From: Pseudisothecium myosuroides
Lineage: Eukaryota; Streptophyta; Bryopsida; Hypnales; Lembophyllaceae
Direction: 5' to 3'
Length of the DNA stretch: 64,000 nt
Assembly (NCBI GenBank): GCA_951799445.1
Contig: OX637294.1
Location: 27,987,452 to 28,051,451 of the forward strand
The notes under the pieces: generated by a model
The model's database searches: none
What the model was told of the DNA's origin: nothing
What the model saw: the letters and a program-made list of their open reading frames with translations, nothing else
Shown: positions 21,721-34,360 of the stretch, piece by piece
How the letters are laid out: each line of letters opens with the position of its first letter
Position numbering within the stretch: the first letter of the stretch is position 1
Position numbers and translations under genes: made by a program

Positions 21721-22580
21721 ACCCCCTCCCACACATAGTCAACCAAATAAGCAATTGGAGACATGATCTAGGATAGTGCAAGGCAAATCAAATATATGTA
21801 GGGGTTCAATGGAAAATGTCTGTCTGTTTCAATATATATATATATATATATAAATATAAATGAGGAAGATTGTCAAAAATTTGGTATTTTATTACATAAT
21901 CTGAAATTTCAATGAATTTTGGAAGCCCAAAGTTGGCTCAGACCCATGTCCAATGTATAGACTATTCCAAAACTGCTCATTTCAGAGACTACTTCTTGCT
22001 GACTTTGGCACTACAAACCAAGCACATGTGTCAAAAGAAGAATGGTAGAATTGATGGTAGTGGTAACCAAAAGCTAATGGTTATAAATGAATTCTAGCCT
22101 CTCTTGAATTTGAAGCGCCCTATTGATTGCCAATGGGGGGAGGGGTAATGGGATATTCTACCTTACATATTGCTATGTTCAAAGTGATGAAATGAAAGTT
22201 TAGATTAGGGACTTGGTTGCAAAACTCTCATGCTTAGAGGCACTTCACACTACAGCCAAAGGTCGAGAGTTTGTTGGTTTCCACGAATGAGATTTCAGAA
22301 AACCAAAAGTTTGGCATGTCGTGTCTTCACACTAAGACCTTCAGCCCAAAGTCTGTCACCCTCCAAACTACCTACATGGCAAAAAAATGCCTACATGGCA
22401 ATGGACTCTCGATCATAGTTTGGATCTCCATTTATGGCCAACCCAAACTATGGTCAAAAGTCCCTCAATTTTTTTTCAGAAAATGATAGAAATTGACAAG
22501 ATCTTAGGCATAAATTGGACTAGAAGGATTGTTTTGTTTCATAAAAATCCCTCTTACAATCATCACTCATCCTAAAATCC
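21721..22580. other. Gene-free stretch with a short (TA)n run
   Basis: A TA microsatellite of about ten units lies at 21833-21852. At 22230-22480 there is a GC-richer patch with overlapping short open frames and the local duplication 'ctacatggcaa' (22372 and 22390), with no recognisable product. Confidence 0.45.
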
Positions 22581-23035
22581 TTAACCCCGAAAGATTTTTT
22601 CACTATGTCTTCACCAAAAACATTTCGAAATTGCCATTTCTATATTACAAGTATCAAATTTTGGCAAAAAAAATAAAAATTTGGAGAAACGTAATTGTAG
22701 CATTTGTAGTAATTTGGCTTGAAAAGATGTGGAAGAGGGTAAAAAAATTCAGATATTTCCACCATGTAGATTGCAAGATATTAGGGTTTGAGTTGACAAA
22801 TATCTTTCTTAGAACTAGTAGTACGGTCCTTTTGAAAAACCAAACAGCTGCACTTCGCAAGCTCATACTTGTATTAAAAAATTGTCCAAAATGGTCGTTA
22901 CTCCTTGGATTCATTTTCAAGTCAATTTAGATACATACTTACAAATTTTCAGATCATTTGGAATTGTACAACATATAAGGAAAAAATTGTAAGTATAAAG
23001 AAGTAGAGAATGATTGAAAACACTAAACTGTGGAT
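22581..23035 (-). mobile_element. TTAA-family element, right end plus half body, reverse orientation
   Basis: Starts TTAACCCCGAAAGATTT, the reversed right terminus of the 36143-type element, and follows that body through the 'gaattgtacaacatata' block. It is lost after about 23035 without a second terminus, so the copy is truncated. Confidence 0.6.
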
Positions 23036-23384
23036 AATTTCTTTATGAAATTTCTCACAGTAGGAAATTTCATTAATATATTAGCGTTGACAATTAAAGA
23101 CAATGTAAATTTTTATTAGAAAGATTATTATAGGTGCAGACAAAAAATTCAATGTAGATGATAAAATGCAAACAATCAAATAATTCCAAGCTTTTGGGGG
23201 ACAATTTGTAAAGATCTACTGTGAAATACTGCCAAGTTCAGTTTAGGATTTAGGGTGGATTAACTTTTACTCTTGAGCACCAATTGAAAAAAACATTATA
23301 ATCACAAATCCAAGGTATTAGATAGGATAGTGGATGAAGTCTACTCACATTGCTTTGTAGGGTTTAGGCCTATAGCAAAGCGCC

Positions 23385-23588
23385 TTTAGGACAAGTCTTT
23401 GATGATCACCTCCTTGGCATCCTTCAACCTACTCCAATCTAGTAGTGAGTATTGTATTGAATTAGTTTTCTACATAGAAGCAAAAGTCTCTAATGAGCCA
23501 AAATCTATAGAGAAAATAAGCTAAAGCGGCAATCTTGTCTTTTTCTGAAATTCCATTGCCAATGATCAGCGGTAAGATAGTCTATTCA
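23385..23588 (-). repeat. Inverted partner of the repeat at 11050-11250
   Basis: The reverse complement carries 'attagagacttttgc' and 'ttgaaggatgccaaggag' in the same order and spacing as 11050-11250. It adjoins the TTAA terminus at 23591 exactly as the other copy adjoins the TTAA at 11046. Confidence 0.6.
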
Positions 23589-23590
23589 CC

Positions 23591-24521
23591 TTAATCCCTA
23601 AAGGTTTGTGCCTAGCTTTTCAACAAATACACTTCCAAAACTCTCATTTCTAGTACAAACATCAAATTTTAGAAAACAATCATTTTAAGAAAAATGTAAC
23701 TATAGGATCTTGTAGTATACTAGTTTGAAAAGAAGTGGAATCCTTTTAAGAAATTTCTACCACACAAGTTGCAAGATATTAGCGTTTTAATTGACCAAAT
23801 CCCTTTTTCTATCTCTGCAAAAACCCAGGCAACTGCACTTCACAAGGTCACATTTTTATGAGAAATTGTTCAAATTGGTTGGGACTCTTTGGATTCATTT
23901 TTCAAGGCAAGTTGGCTACATGCTCAAAAAAATTCAGATCATTTGGAATTGTACAACATATAGGAAAAAAATAGTAAGTGAAAGAAAGTAGAGAATTGTT
24001 CAAAATACTAAATTATCAAGAATTGAAATACGGAACTGAAAAATGTCAATCCCAATGGTTGTAATGTTGTAATAAACAATCTACATCCTAATATCATATT
24101 TTTACAAAAAAATATTGAAAATTGAGTAATTCAAAGGATTCCAAGGTTTATTTTAGAGTAGAGAATCCATAACTGCCCACAAACTAGAGCACTTCATAAG
24201 TTTCATCTTAAAACTCAAAATGGAATGATTAAAATATTTTTACATATATATAACTCTAGAAAATTAATTTTAAATATTTATTTTTGTTAAAGTGATTTTT
24301 TAGAATTTTTAGAATTGCCCAATGAACATTGAAAATGATGTATGATAAAATAACTTTAGAACTATACAGTTAAAAGTTATGAAAGTGGTGGGGTCTTAAA
24401 GCTACTCTTCAAGCACATATTGTATGAAAATTTCAAAGGAAAAAAATAAAACTCCGTTCATAATGAGCTGCCCAAAATCACTATGTTGCCAAAAACCATA
24501 GTTTGGTCCTTTAGTGGTTAG
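23591..24521 (-). mobile_element. Complete TTAA-family element, about 931 bp, reverse orientation
   Basis: Termini are TTAATCCCTAAAGG (23591) and, read inward from the other end, CTAACCACTAAAGGACC (24521). The body is collinear with the 934-bp element at 36143-37076 in reverse. The near-equal length and matching ends show that both are essentially full-length. The antisense frame 23791-23991 codes a peptide with HFSRQVGYML and IIWNCTTYR that recurs in the other two copies. Confidence 0.75.
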
Positions 24522-25967
24522 CCTTAAAGCACCTAGTGCTTATTAAATGTATATAAGAAACGTTGGTTAGGATCCTACTAACTTAGTTTTGGATGGGTGT
24601 TCAAAAAAAGTTTACATGATATAAACGTGTACTTCCTCATTGAATTTTTTTTTTCCAATCAAGTGCCTACATAAAAAATGCGCTTTCTTTATCTTTTGGG
24701 GGCAGCTTTTGGTAGCATGTACAAAACTCTTCAACCTTAAAACTTTGAAATTTGGAAGGTATGTAACTTCCTTGATACAAGATGCAAATGTCAAAAAAAA
24801 ATATATGTGTAGCTTAAGAATCTCTCTCCAAGAGGAAATTTTGTTGTTGTTCTTGCTGGATAAGGTTTTAGATAAAAACTTTTTCTAATGACTTCAAATA
24901 TTATAATCTCTCAAAAAAAGTTGAACCCTTCAATTCCAAACAATGAAGAAAGAGTTGTTGGGAGCTTTAATTTGTGGAGAATGAAAGATGAAAAAACTTG
25001 TAAAGTCATCTTTTTCTATCAATTTCAAACAATTTCAAATAGAATCCTAAACCCATAATAGTAATTGTATACTATAATATTTTCACCACTTAAATGAATA
25101 ATTCTCAAATTCTTCCCAAATTTATTAGCATATTAGATTTAAGGGCTTAGGATAACACCTTCTACTTTATAGTTTTTTTAACAATAAATATAAAACTTTT
25201 GGGGGTTGGAATTGTTTACATATGTTTTGTATCCATTGTCTAATACATTGAATAAAAGGAAACAAGTCATAGTACTTTCATATTTTTGCCTAGGAATGTT
25301 GAAAGACAAAATTTAGACTCTTTTTGGAAGAGCTAGAAAAGCCTACATTTTGAAGATTAGGCACATTGAACTTGCAATTGGTGAAGACATTCATTTTGAA
25401 AATTGGGTATAGTACACTTGAGAAAACTAACCAAAGGATCCTATAGTTTAGATTGTTAAATATAAAACTTCATGGAAATTTTGACATTCCTTTATGGACA
25501 AGTACTATGAAGTATTTTTGGGCCTCTATACTTGTAGGTCCTTGAGGTGTTCAGATTGTCATGCCATGCACTTGATTGAATTTTGGATTTGCTATTGGAC
25601 TCTCCATTACAAGATAGACCAAAGAATGCCGTAGAAATCCTAATATTCATGCTCATAGCATGTAATATTCCTATGAAGGCTCTCATGAGTTTGTAGAGAT
25701 TCTGAAGGGCATTGAAGCTCAAAGCTTTGTCCAAGGTGCTCTATTAATTGTAAGCTCACTATATTCTTTCAAGAAGTACAATATAGTAAGACAATGGATT
25801 GAAAACAAGTCCAATTGCTCATTAATGAATTAAAGCTTTCTCAAATTAAATCCCCAAAGGCTTGTCATCAATGAGCAGCTGTACAAACTCACTCATGTGG
25901 AATCTCATCAAGCAGATCATTTTCACTCATCAAATACAAATTTTTTTAATTGAAAGATTACATCTTT
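24522..25967. other. Gene-free stretch
   Basis: No supported gene. 25490-25740 is slightly coding-like on the plus strand (YEGSHEFVEILKGIEAQ) but contains stops and is not recognised. Confidence 0.45.
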
Positions 25968-26060
25968 TTTTTAACAAATGGAAAAAACCATTGCATTAAA
26001 AAGAGCCAAGAGAGAAACATCCAAGCCCATAGAGATGAGAGTACAGGAAACAATATTAGA
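25968..26060 (-). repeat. LINE-like 3' tail (reverse)
   Basis: Starts with a T run followed by 'aaaccattgcattaaaaag', the reverse complement of the tail type at 17040. The sequence beyond (to about 26200) may be more of the same 5'-truncated element but shows no reverse transcriptase. Confidence 0.4.
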
Positions 26061-27668
26061 ACACAAAACAACAAGAACTAAACAAAGCTGCTAAACAAAG
26101 GACCTTTCTTGGTCCAAATAATCATAGGACCCTACCTAACTAGGTAGTTTCATGGATGAGTGTCTCAAAAGCGGCACCTATGGCACCACAACAAGTCACT
26201 GAAATTGAAGGAAATTCACTTTGATGGCTACTACATTAGAAATAAAATAGAAAAAATTTCAAAGTTAAAAATAGACCACCATAATCTTCTAAAGTAAAAT
26301 ACAATAGGAGAAAAGAAATTAATGATTGTAATAAATAATTATGAAAAAAACATCCCCAAAATTTGACCTTCATTTAAATCTCTAAAAGACTTGATCCATT
26401 GTGTAATGGTCAAATTATCTATCTAAGCTTAATTTAGCCACTCAAATTGGGTTCAAATATAAAGCTTATATTTTCACTACTTGGAACTATAAATTGTACA
26501 TAACTATGAGAAATTTCAATTTCTTTTGGGAAAAATCATAATTGCTATCATTTTTCTTGCAAAAACTGCAACTAAATGAGTATAAATAGCAAAAACAATC
26601 CAAAGAATAAGAAATTTTTTCAAGAGGTAAAAGTAGTAATAGAGATTAACTGTGTGCAAAATTTTCAATTCATTATTTTATTTTTTACACCCAAAACAAC
26701 CACAACAAAGACCTTGAAGTCAAATTGGACTATCAAAACAAATTATTCTTTTTATTTGATAGATTAATAAAATTTCGATAATTTATCATATTGAAAAAAT
26801 TCATTTTCTATTCATTTTGATTTTTTGGAACAATTTTGGTAGGAAAATAAAAATATCGTGATTTTTAAAATCTAAATGTAGAAACTAAATTATAACAATT
26901 ATAATATGTATTAGAATAATCTAAACTTTTTACCATAAATGAAAGATAAAATGAAAAAAATGATTTTGTAATTTAAATTAAAAATTAATTATTTTAAGAG
27001 AAAATTTGAATGAAAAACACACCATATTGTGTTATTTGGATTCTAATATATGGGACTTCCAATTGCAATAATTCTTTCAATTTAGGACATTTTTCAAAAT
27101 TTTGAAATGAAATAGAAGCAAAACTTGTCAAACTTCATTTTCTTAGTTTAAATCAAATTTCAAAAATAGTTATTTCAAAAGTTACAAACAAGGTTGACCA
27201 AGGCACATCCACTTTTTGGATGCATAGATGTTTAGGGGTTCAGTACTAAAAAGTACTTTATTCTATATTAAAAGAATTTCTTATAATATTGAAAGCATTT
27301 CATTCAAGCAAAACACTTGAAGCACTCGTATTAAAGTCACTAGAAAACATTTAAATATATCTATATTTTCAAAAAACTCCATGTGTAATGTTTTATTCAA
27401 TTGTGACAAGTCCATATAGTACACTTAAAAACTCCCTTATTCCTATTAAAAATTGAAGTTTTTTAAATCAACTACTTAAATGGTTCTTAAATCAACTTCA
27501 TAATCCAATTGTTAAGTATTTCTTGGAAAAAAAATGGTAAAAAAAAGGCACCAATTTTGGCCTAGAGCCTTTGTAATGCTAACATTTTTTGAAAACATCT
27601 TTGTGACTGCTTTATTGAGACACTCATCTATACATCTACCCAACTACTAAAATACAAGATCTAAACCA
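26061..27668. other. Gene-free, extremely AT-rich stretch
   Basis: No supported gene. A short inverted pair 'gatgagtgtctca' (26155) and 'tgagacactcatc' (27615) brackets most of it, but the similarity does not extend far enough to call an element. Confidence 0.4.
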
Positions 27669-27770
27669 ATTTTTTTTTGAAACAAATGGGCAAATTCCAT
27701 TGACAAGGAAAAAGTACAAAAGGCCAAAGGTGCTGTGAGTGTTTCTAACTCCACCCCTGAGTCAGAAAGT
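27669..27770 (-). repeat. LINE-like 3' tail (reverse)
   Basis: A T run followed by 'caaatgggcaaattccattg' resembles the tails at 25968 and 45955. Only the tail is recognisable. Confidence 0.35.
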
Positions 27771-28587
27771 TACACACGGGCTCTAGCGGCTGTTTTGTTG
27801 GAGATTTACTCTTAATTGGGTATTCCTAAATAAGTGTTTGCCTTCCAAGCAATGGACACTTTTTGTGACTGATAATCCTGTAAAATTCTGCTAATTCTAA
27901 GAAAAAACTATTGGTTAACTAGTTAAAATGTTATAGTTAGGTAAAAAACAGCAAGAGAAAACAAAATCTAATCTAACTAAAATTGTATCTAAGTAGCCTT
28001 TTAGAATATAATTTTTCCTTCCCAGAGTGTTAAAAAAAACTAGATTCCAAGATTCCTATCAAAGTTATCACGGGGAAAGTTTTGGCCCCTTACTTGTGCT
28101 AACTTTCATTCACTAATCTAAAATAGCAAATCAACTCAAAATAATTGTAAATTTTAAGGTTAACTTATTAGTTCTCTTAAGTTATGAATTCTTAAGTTTA
28201 ATCGGAATGTTGACCTAATTGGATGTTTTTCATCCGAATTTGGTCTCAAACTTCATCCAACCTTTTATCCTTCAAAAATAATGTATTTTCAAAAGTAAAA
28301 AGGGATTTTGGAATCTTTATAGATTTTTTGTTTGATTCCTACCTAAAAAGTTTCCTTAAAGATTCCTTTGGATGAAAATCTTAAATTAAAATGTTCGATG
28401 AAAGGTTGGATAAAAGGTTAAGGTTAATTATTAGTGATGGGGTTAAATTTTAAGTATAATTTGGTTTTATAACCTCTAGATTACTTATTCTAAAATTCTA
28501 ATTTAAAAACTAACTTCTAATAGCAAAGATTCTAACTTCAATTTGAAAACAAAAACAAAGCAAAAGAAAAGGGTAAAATTAACATAC

Positions 28588-28668
28588 CTCTGTATCCATC
28601 GTGGCCATAGTCCCGTCATCGCAGATCACTATCATAATGGATTCCAAATAGCCGTCGTCTTCCATCAT
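28588..28668 (-). CDS. Possible first coding exon of unknown gene
   Basis: On minus, MMEDDGYLESIM... runs 27 codons from the ATG at 28668 to GAG followed by GTATGT, a perfect plant splice donor, with coding-like composition. No downstream exon could be joined and the product is not recognised, so this may be chance. Confidence 0.2.
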
Positions 28669-29149
28669 GTGTGCTCCGTCTATTTATGCAATTTCGGTGT
28701 CAGAATGTTTGGAAGATTTCCCTTTCTACATTCTTGTGAGCTAATTTCCTACAGAAGATGGTTAGTTGGAAATATTTAACCTAAATCCTTTTGAGTTTAG
28801 AAATTTATGTTAAATTTCTAATGGCTCTAGTTGGCTTTAAACAATTCTTTTAGAATAAACTAAACTTAAAGGCCCTATTACCAAATACATTTGAAAGTTT
28901 ACTTCATTTGAGAATTAATTTAAAAGATTAATATCTTCCAATTTAATAATATTCCAATGAATATTTGTTATTCATTAGTTTATTAATTTTTGTTGGATTA
29001 ATTAATGTTTTTGTTGACTTTTTGTCTTTTTCTATTTGGCTTACTAGGCCCAATAAAACAAAACCTAAATCAACATTCACCCTACTAATTCCTTCCAAAA
29101 ATACTAATTGATAGAAAAAACCAAATTCTTCAATAGTAAAAGGAATAGA

Positions 29150-29390
29150 ACCAAAGAACTATTCCCAATGAATAGTGAATGAATAGTAAAGAAAAGAATA
29201 AAAAAATACAATTTGTCCCGAAATGAATAGAAAATGAATAGTAACAGAATAAAAACCAAAACAAGTCTAAAATGAATAGTAAAAGCACAACAAAACAAAA
29301 CAAAATGAATAGAAAAATAATAAAAAACCACGCCAAATCCAAAATGAATAGTGAAAAACAAAACAACAATCACACGTGAATAGTTAGATT
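29150..29390. repeat. Degenerate GAATAG minisatellite
   Basis: The core 'aatgaatag' recurs about nine times with irregular A-rich spacers of 10-35 bp. This explains the long hydrophobic open frames on the minus strand here, which are artefacts of the repeat. Confidence 0.7.
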
Positions 29391-29707
29391 CTTTAGGAAA
29401 AATTAGTTTTTTAATCTAATTCATTCCCAAGCCGCCACTTTGTCTTCTTTAAGTATGTTTTGCTTCGAGTTTTGTTGTCATTTGGAGTTGGCTATGGAGT
29501 TGGAGAGTTGTGAATTGGAATGTTCAAAGTGAGTTGAATTTTTAGTTGTCAATCCCCAAATTTGTAGGACAAGAATAAAAAATGGTTTGGTGTGGCGAGC
29601 AACGGCCAACCTTTAGTTCTTGATTTTGTTTCAAAGTTTTGGTATGTGAGTTCTAAAAGATTATTTTGAGTGACTAGATCACCTTGATGGCTTGATGGTC
29701 TGAAATT

Positions 29708-29797
29708 TGGAACCCGGACTCTGGAATTGAATTTATGGGCTGGACTCTGGACTTGAATCGCGAAGGCTGGACTCTGGACTTAAATCGCAAAGGGTTG
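29708..29797 (+). repeat. Short tandem repeat, three units of about 30 bp
   Basis: Units contain 'ggactctgga' followed by 'ttgaat' or 'ttaaat' and 'cgcgaagg' or a variant, three times in succession. Confidence 0.7.
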
Positions 29798-29949
29798 GAC
29801 TCACTAGTCACCACCACTGCTGCCGGGGTTGGATTGCGTGGGGGCGCCATGTGGCGCGTCGTAACTGGTTGCGTTCCCCCTCCATTCCCGATCAAGAACC
29901 CCCGTTCCCGCGCTCCGATACCCGCCTCGTAACTCAGCTAGCTCGTTCT

Positions 29950-30050
29950 GACTTTTGTTAATTGGCTTATTTTGGCTTTGAATACTGGCTCGTTCTGGCT
30001 TTTGAATACTGGCTCGTTCTAGCTTTTGAATATTGGCTCGTTCTGGCTTG
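29950..30050 (+). repeat. Short tandem repeat, units of about 27 bp
   Basis: 'ggctcgttctggctttt' and 'gaatact' or variants repeat at least three times, with a fourth degenerate unit at the left. Confidence 0.75.
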
Positions 30051-30629
30051 ATAAACTATAAAAACTAAACTAAACTAAAAATATTAGGAAAATGATTGAA
30101 CTCTAACTAACTAACTAACGGTTATGGGTTCTTGAGACTAAAACTAAAAGGGAATTAACTAAATCTAAGAGTGTTGAAAACTTAACTAATTGAAGCAATT
30201 CTAAATGATTTTTTTGGGTTTTTGGTAACTTAAAGCAGAGGGTTCTAAACTAAGGTTCTTTATGATTTTCTAGGGAATGACTAAACCAAGCAAACTAAGT
30301 AATTGTTTTTGGGTTTTGAGGGATAAACTTAAACAAAGTGATCTAAACTAACAAAGGCAAAGATAAACTAAACTAAGGCAAAAAATAGACTATCAACTAA
30401 ATCCACAATTTGGCAATGGAAGCAAAACAAACAAAGTGAGCAAATTTTGGCGGAAAGAAAGGGAACCACTTGATGTGGTGTTTTAGCTTAAGTAGCCCAA
30501 CAACCAAGGGTATTTTCCAACCTTTTTTTTCTTTGAGGTAAATGGTCTTAAGGTCAAAGCTTTGCCGTGCAGGAACAACCCCAGGCTAAAACTTGTGAAT
30601 TATGGTTCCAAGTGGCTGCAGGAATGTTT

Positions 30630-30765
30630 CAATTCCTAAAGGATGTACACATGAAAGTGTTTGAATCGAACATTAAGGATTAAAAGGATTTCCAAAGTAT
30701 CAATAGTTTAATTCCTAAAGGAGGTACACATGACAGTGTTTAAACCGAACTTTAAGAGTTAAGTC
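30630..30765 (+). repeat. Tandem pair, period about 81 bp
   Basis: 'attcctaaaggatgtacac' (30632) and 'attcctaaaggaggtacac' (30713) start two units that stay alike for about 50 bp. Confidence 0.7.
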
Positions 30766-32400
30766 AAAACCAAACTTTGTTATACAAAGAAGTTTGGCCG
30801 GTGTTATGAGTATTAGAATCTTTTGGTAAAGACTAGCTTCACCACCTTAAGAATTCTAGTTTAATGGTTGTTACAACATAAAATTAGTACACAAAAGATG
30901 ATATGTAAGTTTTGGGGGATGAAATCTCCCAAAAGTATGATTTTAGTGTGGTTTTGATGGTTGAAAAGGGAACCCCGAGTCCTCTAACCAATTCCTCCAC
31001 TTAAAGAAGGCAAAGAAAGCAAAATGAACAAAAGATGACCAAAATTTGGTCTAACTAAATGCTTCCGACTAAGCTGGTAAGCAAAATGAAAAAAGAGAGT
31101 CTCTACACTCCGACAGAGTGTCGGTAGGCAGATAATGAAAGAATGGGGGTATGAGAAACTTTGCGGGGAGGTCTTATACACTTGTTAGAAGGCCCCACCA
31201 CTTAGTTTACCACGAGATATTTGATTCTTTTACTCAAAAACTATCTAAAGCTAAATTCTAAACTATCCTAAGATATTTGCTAAATAATCTTTATTTAATT
31301 CTTAGAATTTTCTAGAACAAGCCTTAATTAGCAAGAAAATCTTGTCCAAATAAAATGTAAGATTTTTCCCAAAGATATTTAGGATATTAACTACTTTGAC
31401 CTTGAGATATTTTGTAATTAACCCTAGGATATTTCCAAATATTATCAGTTTAATCTAAATTGGCTTTTAAAGGAAAGATTTGAAATCTTAACTAAATCTA
31501 ATCTTCAATTTTCACCAAGATATTTTGTGAATTAACCTTGAATTATCGCTAATTACTCTAAAAAAGTCAATGTTACGGCTGAACTCTTCCTATCTTCTTG
31601 AGAACAACTCCAAATTGAAAATCGATTGCACCATCGCATTTAGAAGACCCCGATTAGTCTAGGGGACCCCGAGCCCGCCATTTCTAGGTTGTACTTACTC
31701 GTAAAAACCACTAAAGGTAACTTTAAAAGAAAAGTCAAAATTCCAACTAATGGAATTTGAAATTCTCGAGAAAACTGACTGGCTAGGGTTGCCCGGAAGG
31801 TTCGTGATAGTAAGAAAACATTCTTTGTTTGCAACATTAGGACACCGCCAGCTCCTGGTTCACCGGTCAACCCGTTGCCATGTTGTAAATTCTTGTTAAA
31901 TTCAATGTCGTCATCGATTCTGGTACTTCTGACTGTCAGAAAGTCTTGAAACTTGACTGGTCGCTTATTTTATATATAAAACTTTAATCTAATTTTTAGT
32001 GAGATTTTACCACACTTTGGATAATTTCTATGAAATTATCATCAGTTTCAAAGGCGGTTGACTTTTCATGGAGTCATCGTGGAGTTTTATAAAATCCCGA
32101 AATTTTTAGGCAATCTTCTAAGAAGTGTCCAAAAGCCAAGGGCAAAACCAAACCTCCAATAAGGATGCTAAATTTAGCAGTTCCATAATAATTTCCGCCC
32201 AAGGGGGAAATGAATCTGGTACCGGGGTTTGTCGTGGATGATTAGCGCTGTTGTTGATCTCTTGGCATGCTTTTATCCTAAAAGCACCTTTCTGTAAGCT
32301 CTAATCATCTCGTCCTTCTTCTACTTTGCATTCTGGTTTGTATTCTTCAACATTTACAGGTTTTCACATAACTAGTCCAAATTCCACATGAATTGGATCT

Positions 32401-33172
32401 AGATTCTTCTAAACCTGAACATAAAGTCTTATGATTTAGCCAGGCTGTTACATGTGCTCACATGTTGAATTTCACATGGACAAGACACTATAACTGGCTA
32501 ATTCTCGCATCCTCACATCTCTCTAAAACATAAATACGGACTTTACAGTGACAAATGAAACCGAGTACTAATGTAAAACATTTTCTTTCAAACAACAATA
32601 CCATAAGCATCAATGGACAAAATCCAAAAGTGTACATACGAAAGTTTTAGTGTACAACATGCTACACATTACCATGGAAGTTTGAAGAAAAAAATAATTG
32701 TGATTTGAAAGAAAATCAATTTCAAAGTTAGCCATGTCTAAAACTCAGTTTTGTTCAACATGATTTGGAATTCTTTTATTTTTGTCAATTTTTTCTTAGA
32801 ACTCCGAAAAAAGTTTTTGTGCCTTGGCATGTTGGTATACATCATTTCAAATTGTTGTACCCCAAAATTGAAGGAAATTGCCGCTTATAGAATTTAAAAT
32901 ACCAATAGTTTGACAAACATACAAATGATGTTTGTTCTCACAATATTTGATTTTTTTTTGGATTTGAGAGCATGGGATAGCATTAGCCATTGTAGAGAGA
33001 GAATAGGTTGCAATATGGACCATTGTTACATCTTCGTGCCTTTGCATTTGAAATATTTGTTGAATTAGACAATGCATTTGATTTATATTTTGCAGTTGTA
33101 TAATGCGTTTTTAAATTCAACTTCGTTTGTCCAAAGACTAGAGCTCATGATGCACATAATTGATCCAAAAAA
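32401..33172. other. Gene-free AT-rich stretch
   Basis: No supported gene or repeat. Confidence 0.5.
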
Positions 33173-33300
33173 TTCCAAAAAAATATATATATCATTGTCA
33201 ATATCATCAAAAAACTGCTAATTTGATGAAAGTCAGTGTAATTTTTGGCAATTTCCAATTTTTTGATGATATTGACAATGATATATTTTTTTTTTTGGAA
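33173..33300. repeat. Inverted repeat / perfect-stem foldback
   Basis: The left arm (33173-33214, containing 'atcattgtcaatatcatcaa') pairs with the right arm (33258-33300, containing 'ttgatgatattgacaatgat') with very few mismatches over about 40 bp around a loop of about 43 bp. 'ttttttggaa' repeats three times directly after the right arm. It could be a tiny foldback element or a small-RNA-type hairpin. Confidence 0.7.
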
Positions 33301-34360
33301 TTTTTTGGAATTTTTTGGAATTTTTATGATTACAATGCAACAAAATTGATAAACTTACCAAAATGTTGGCTTTTTATTCAAATTAAAATAAATTTTTAGA
33401 AGCTCAAAAAAGGCCTTGGTCATTTTGGAATAAAAGAATATTATTATAAACCCAAGCTGACTACCCAAGTAACCTGCTGGAGTAGGCAACATCCTACAGC
33501 TTCGCCATCTAGTGGCGTATCTGGTGTGCTTGTAATAGATTGATATTTGTAGAGTTTTGGATCAATAAGAGCATCTGCTCTAGCCTTCCAGATATCTGCT
33601 CCCCTCTGGAATTTGGATGAAAAGCAATCAATTCTAGCATTTGTCAGGCTCCGGCCTTCTCTTTCCCCTCTCAGAGCATCTCCACTCTTGCCTTGAAAAT
33701 TTGGCAAAAATTAGTTCTTCACAAAATCATAATGTGTCTTTGAAATGCATCAGCCAATAAGAATCAAACATTTGGAGGACACATTCATGTAAATGGAGGG
33801 AAGCTTTAAAGGCACTCAACTAGAAAAGGAATAGGAACAAGGACGGGAATGGCTGTTTTCACCTTAACTACTGTTGGACAAATGGAAAATCAAGGGATAG
33901 AAACAAATATTAATAATGTCGCATTAATAATGATGTTGTTTGCCTGCCCGCCTAAGGTGCAGCTTGCTCCACCCTAGCCTCCAATCCCTGAGGGGTGGAA
34001 AGGGGGTGCCGGGGCGAAGTCATACAATGGGAGACCAACCGACACCGGCATTGCCTCAAAGCTTGCTTCACTCTAATTTGTTAAGTCTAGCTTAGCCTGC
34101 AGTGAGGAGCGCATGAGGGGTTGCAATAAAGTTCTTGATTTCATTTGGAGCAAGAGTAACTACTCTGAATAGTGAAATTGGGTTGCCTTGACAATTAGGT
34201 TGCTTTACCCCATAGAAGTTACCTCATGAATAATGCTTGTCCAAATGGAGGCACATGCCAATCTCTAATTCCAAACCAGAAATCAGTGCATCAACCCATG
34301 TCATACACATAATTCTTACATTAGAAGAAATATGAGCCTCTGGAAGACCATTTCAAGGCT
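33301..34360. other. Gene-free stretch with a GC-rich patch
   Basis: 33440-33720 contains 'gagcatctcca', a phrase common in plant hAT-like MITEs, and a related 'gagcatctgct'. 33950-34120 is a GC-rich patch of unknown nature. No recognised protein. Confidence 0.4.

Larger units (their letters stand above)
27771..32400. other. Gene-free region of distinct texture with small tandem repeats
   Basis: Composition differs from its neighbours: many 'aaactaaactaaac'-like runs and isolated GC-rich patches (29700-29950, 31600-31900). No reverse transcriptase, integrase or gag-like frame is present, and I could not find a pair of long terminal repeats. It may be the non-coding part of an old retroelement. 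Internal repeats are listed separately. Confidence 0.4.

Noticed and set aside
26395..26465. tRNA-like A box and B box (possible SINE or tRNA pseudogene)
   Set aside because: The B-box-like 'gggttcaaata' and A-box-like 'gtgtaatgg' are weak, and no cloverleaf or CCA-stem pairing can be drawn.
29104..29373. Long hydrophobic minus-strand frames that resemble a membrane protein
   Set aside because: They are produced by the degenerate GAATAG minisatellite (translated as Phe/Leu/Ile runs).
27771..32400. LTR retrotransposon
   Set aside because: No matching long terminal repeats, primer-binding site or polyprotein motifs could be found.
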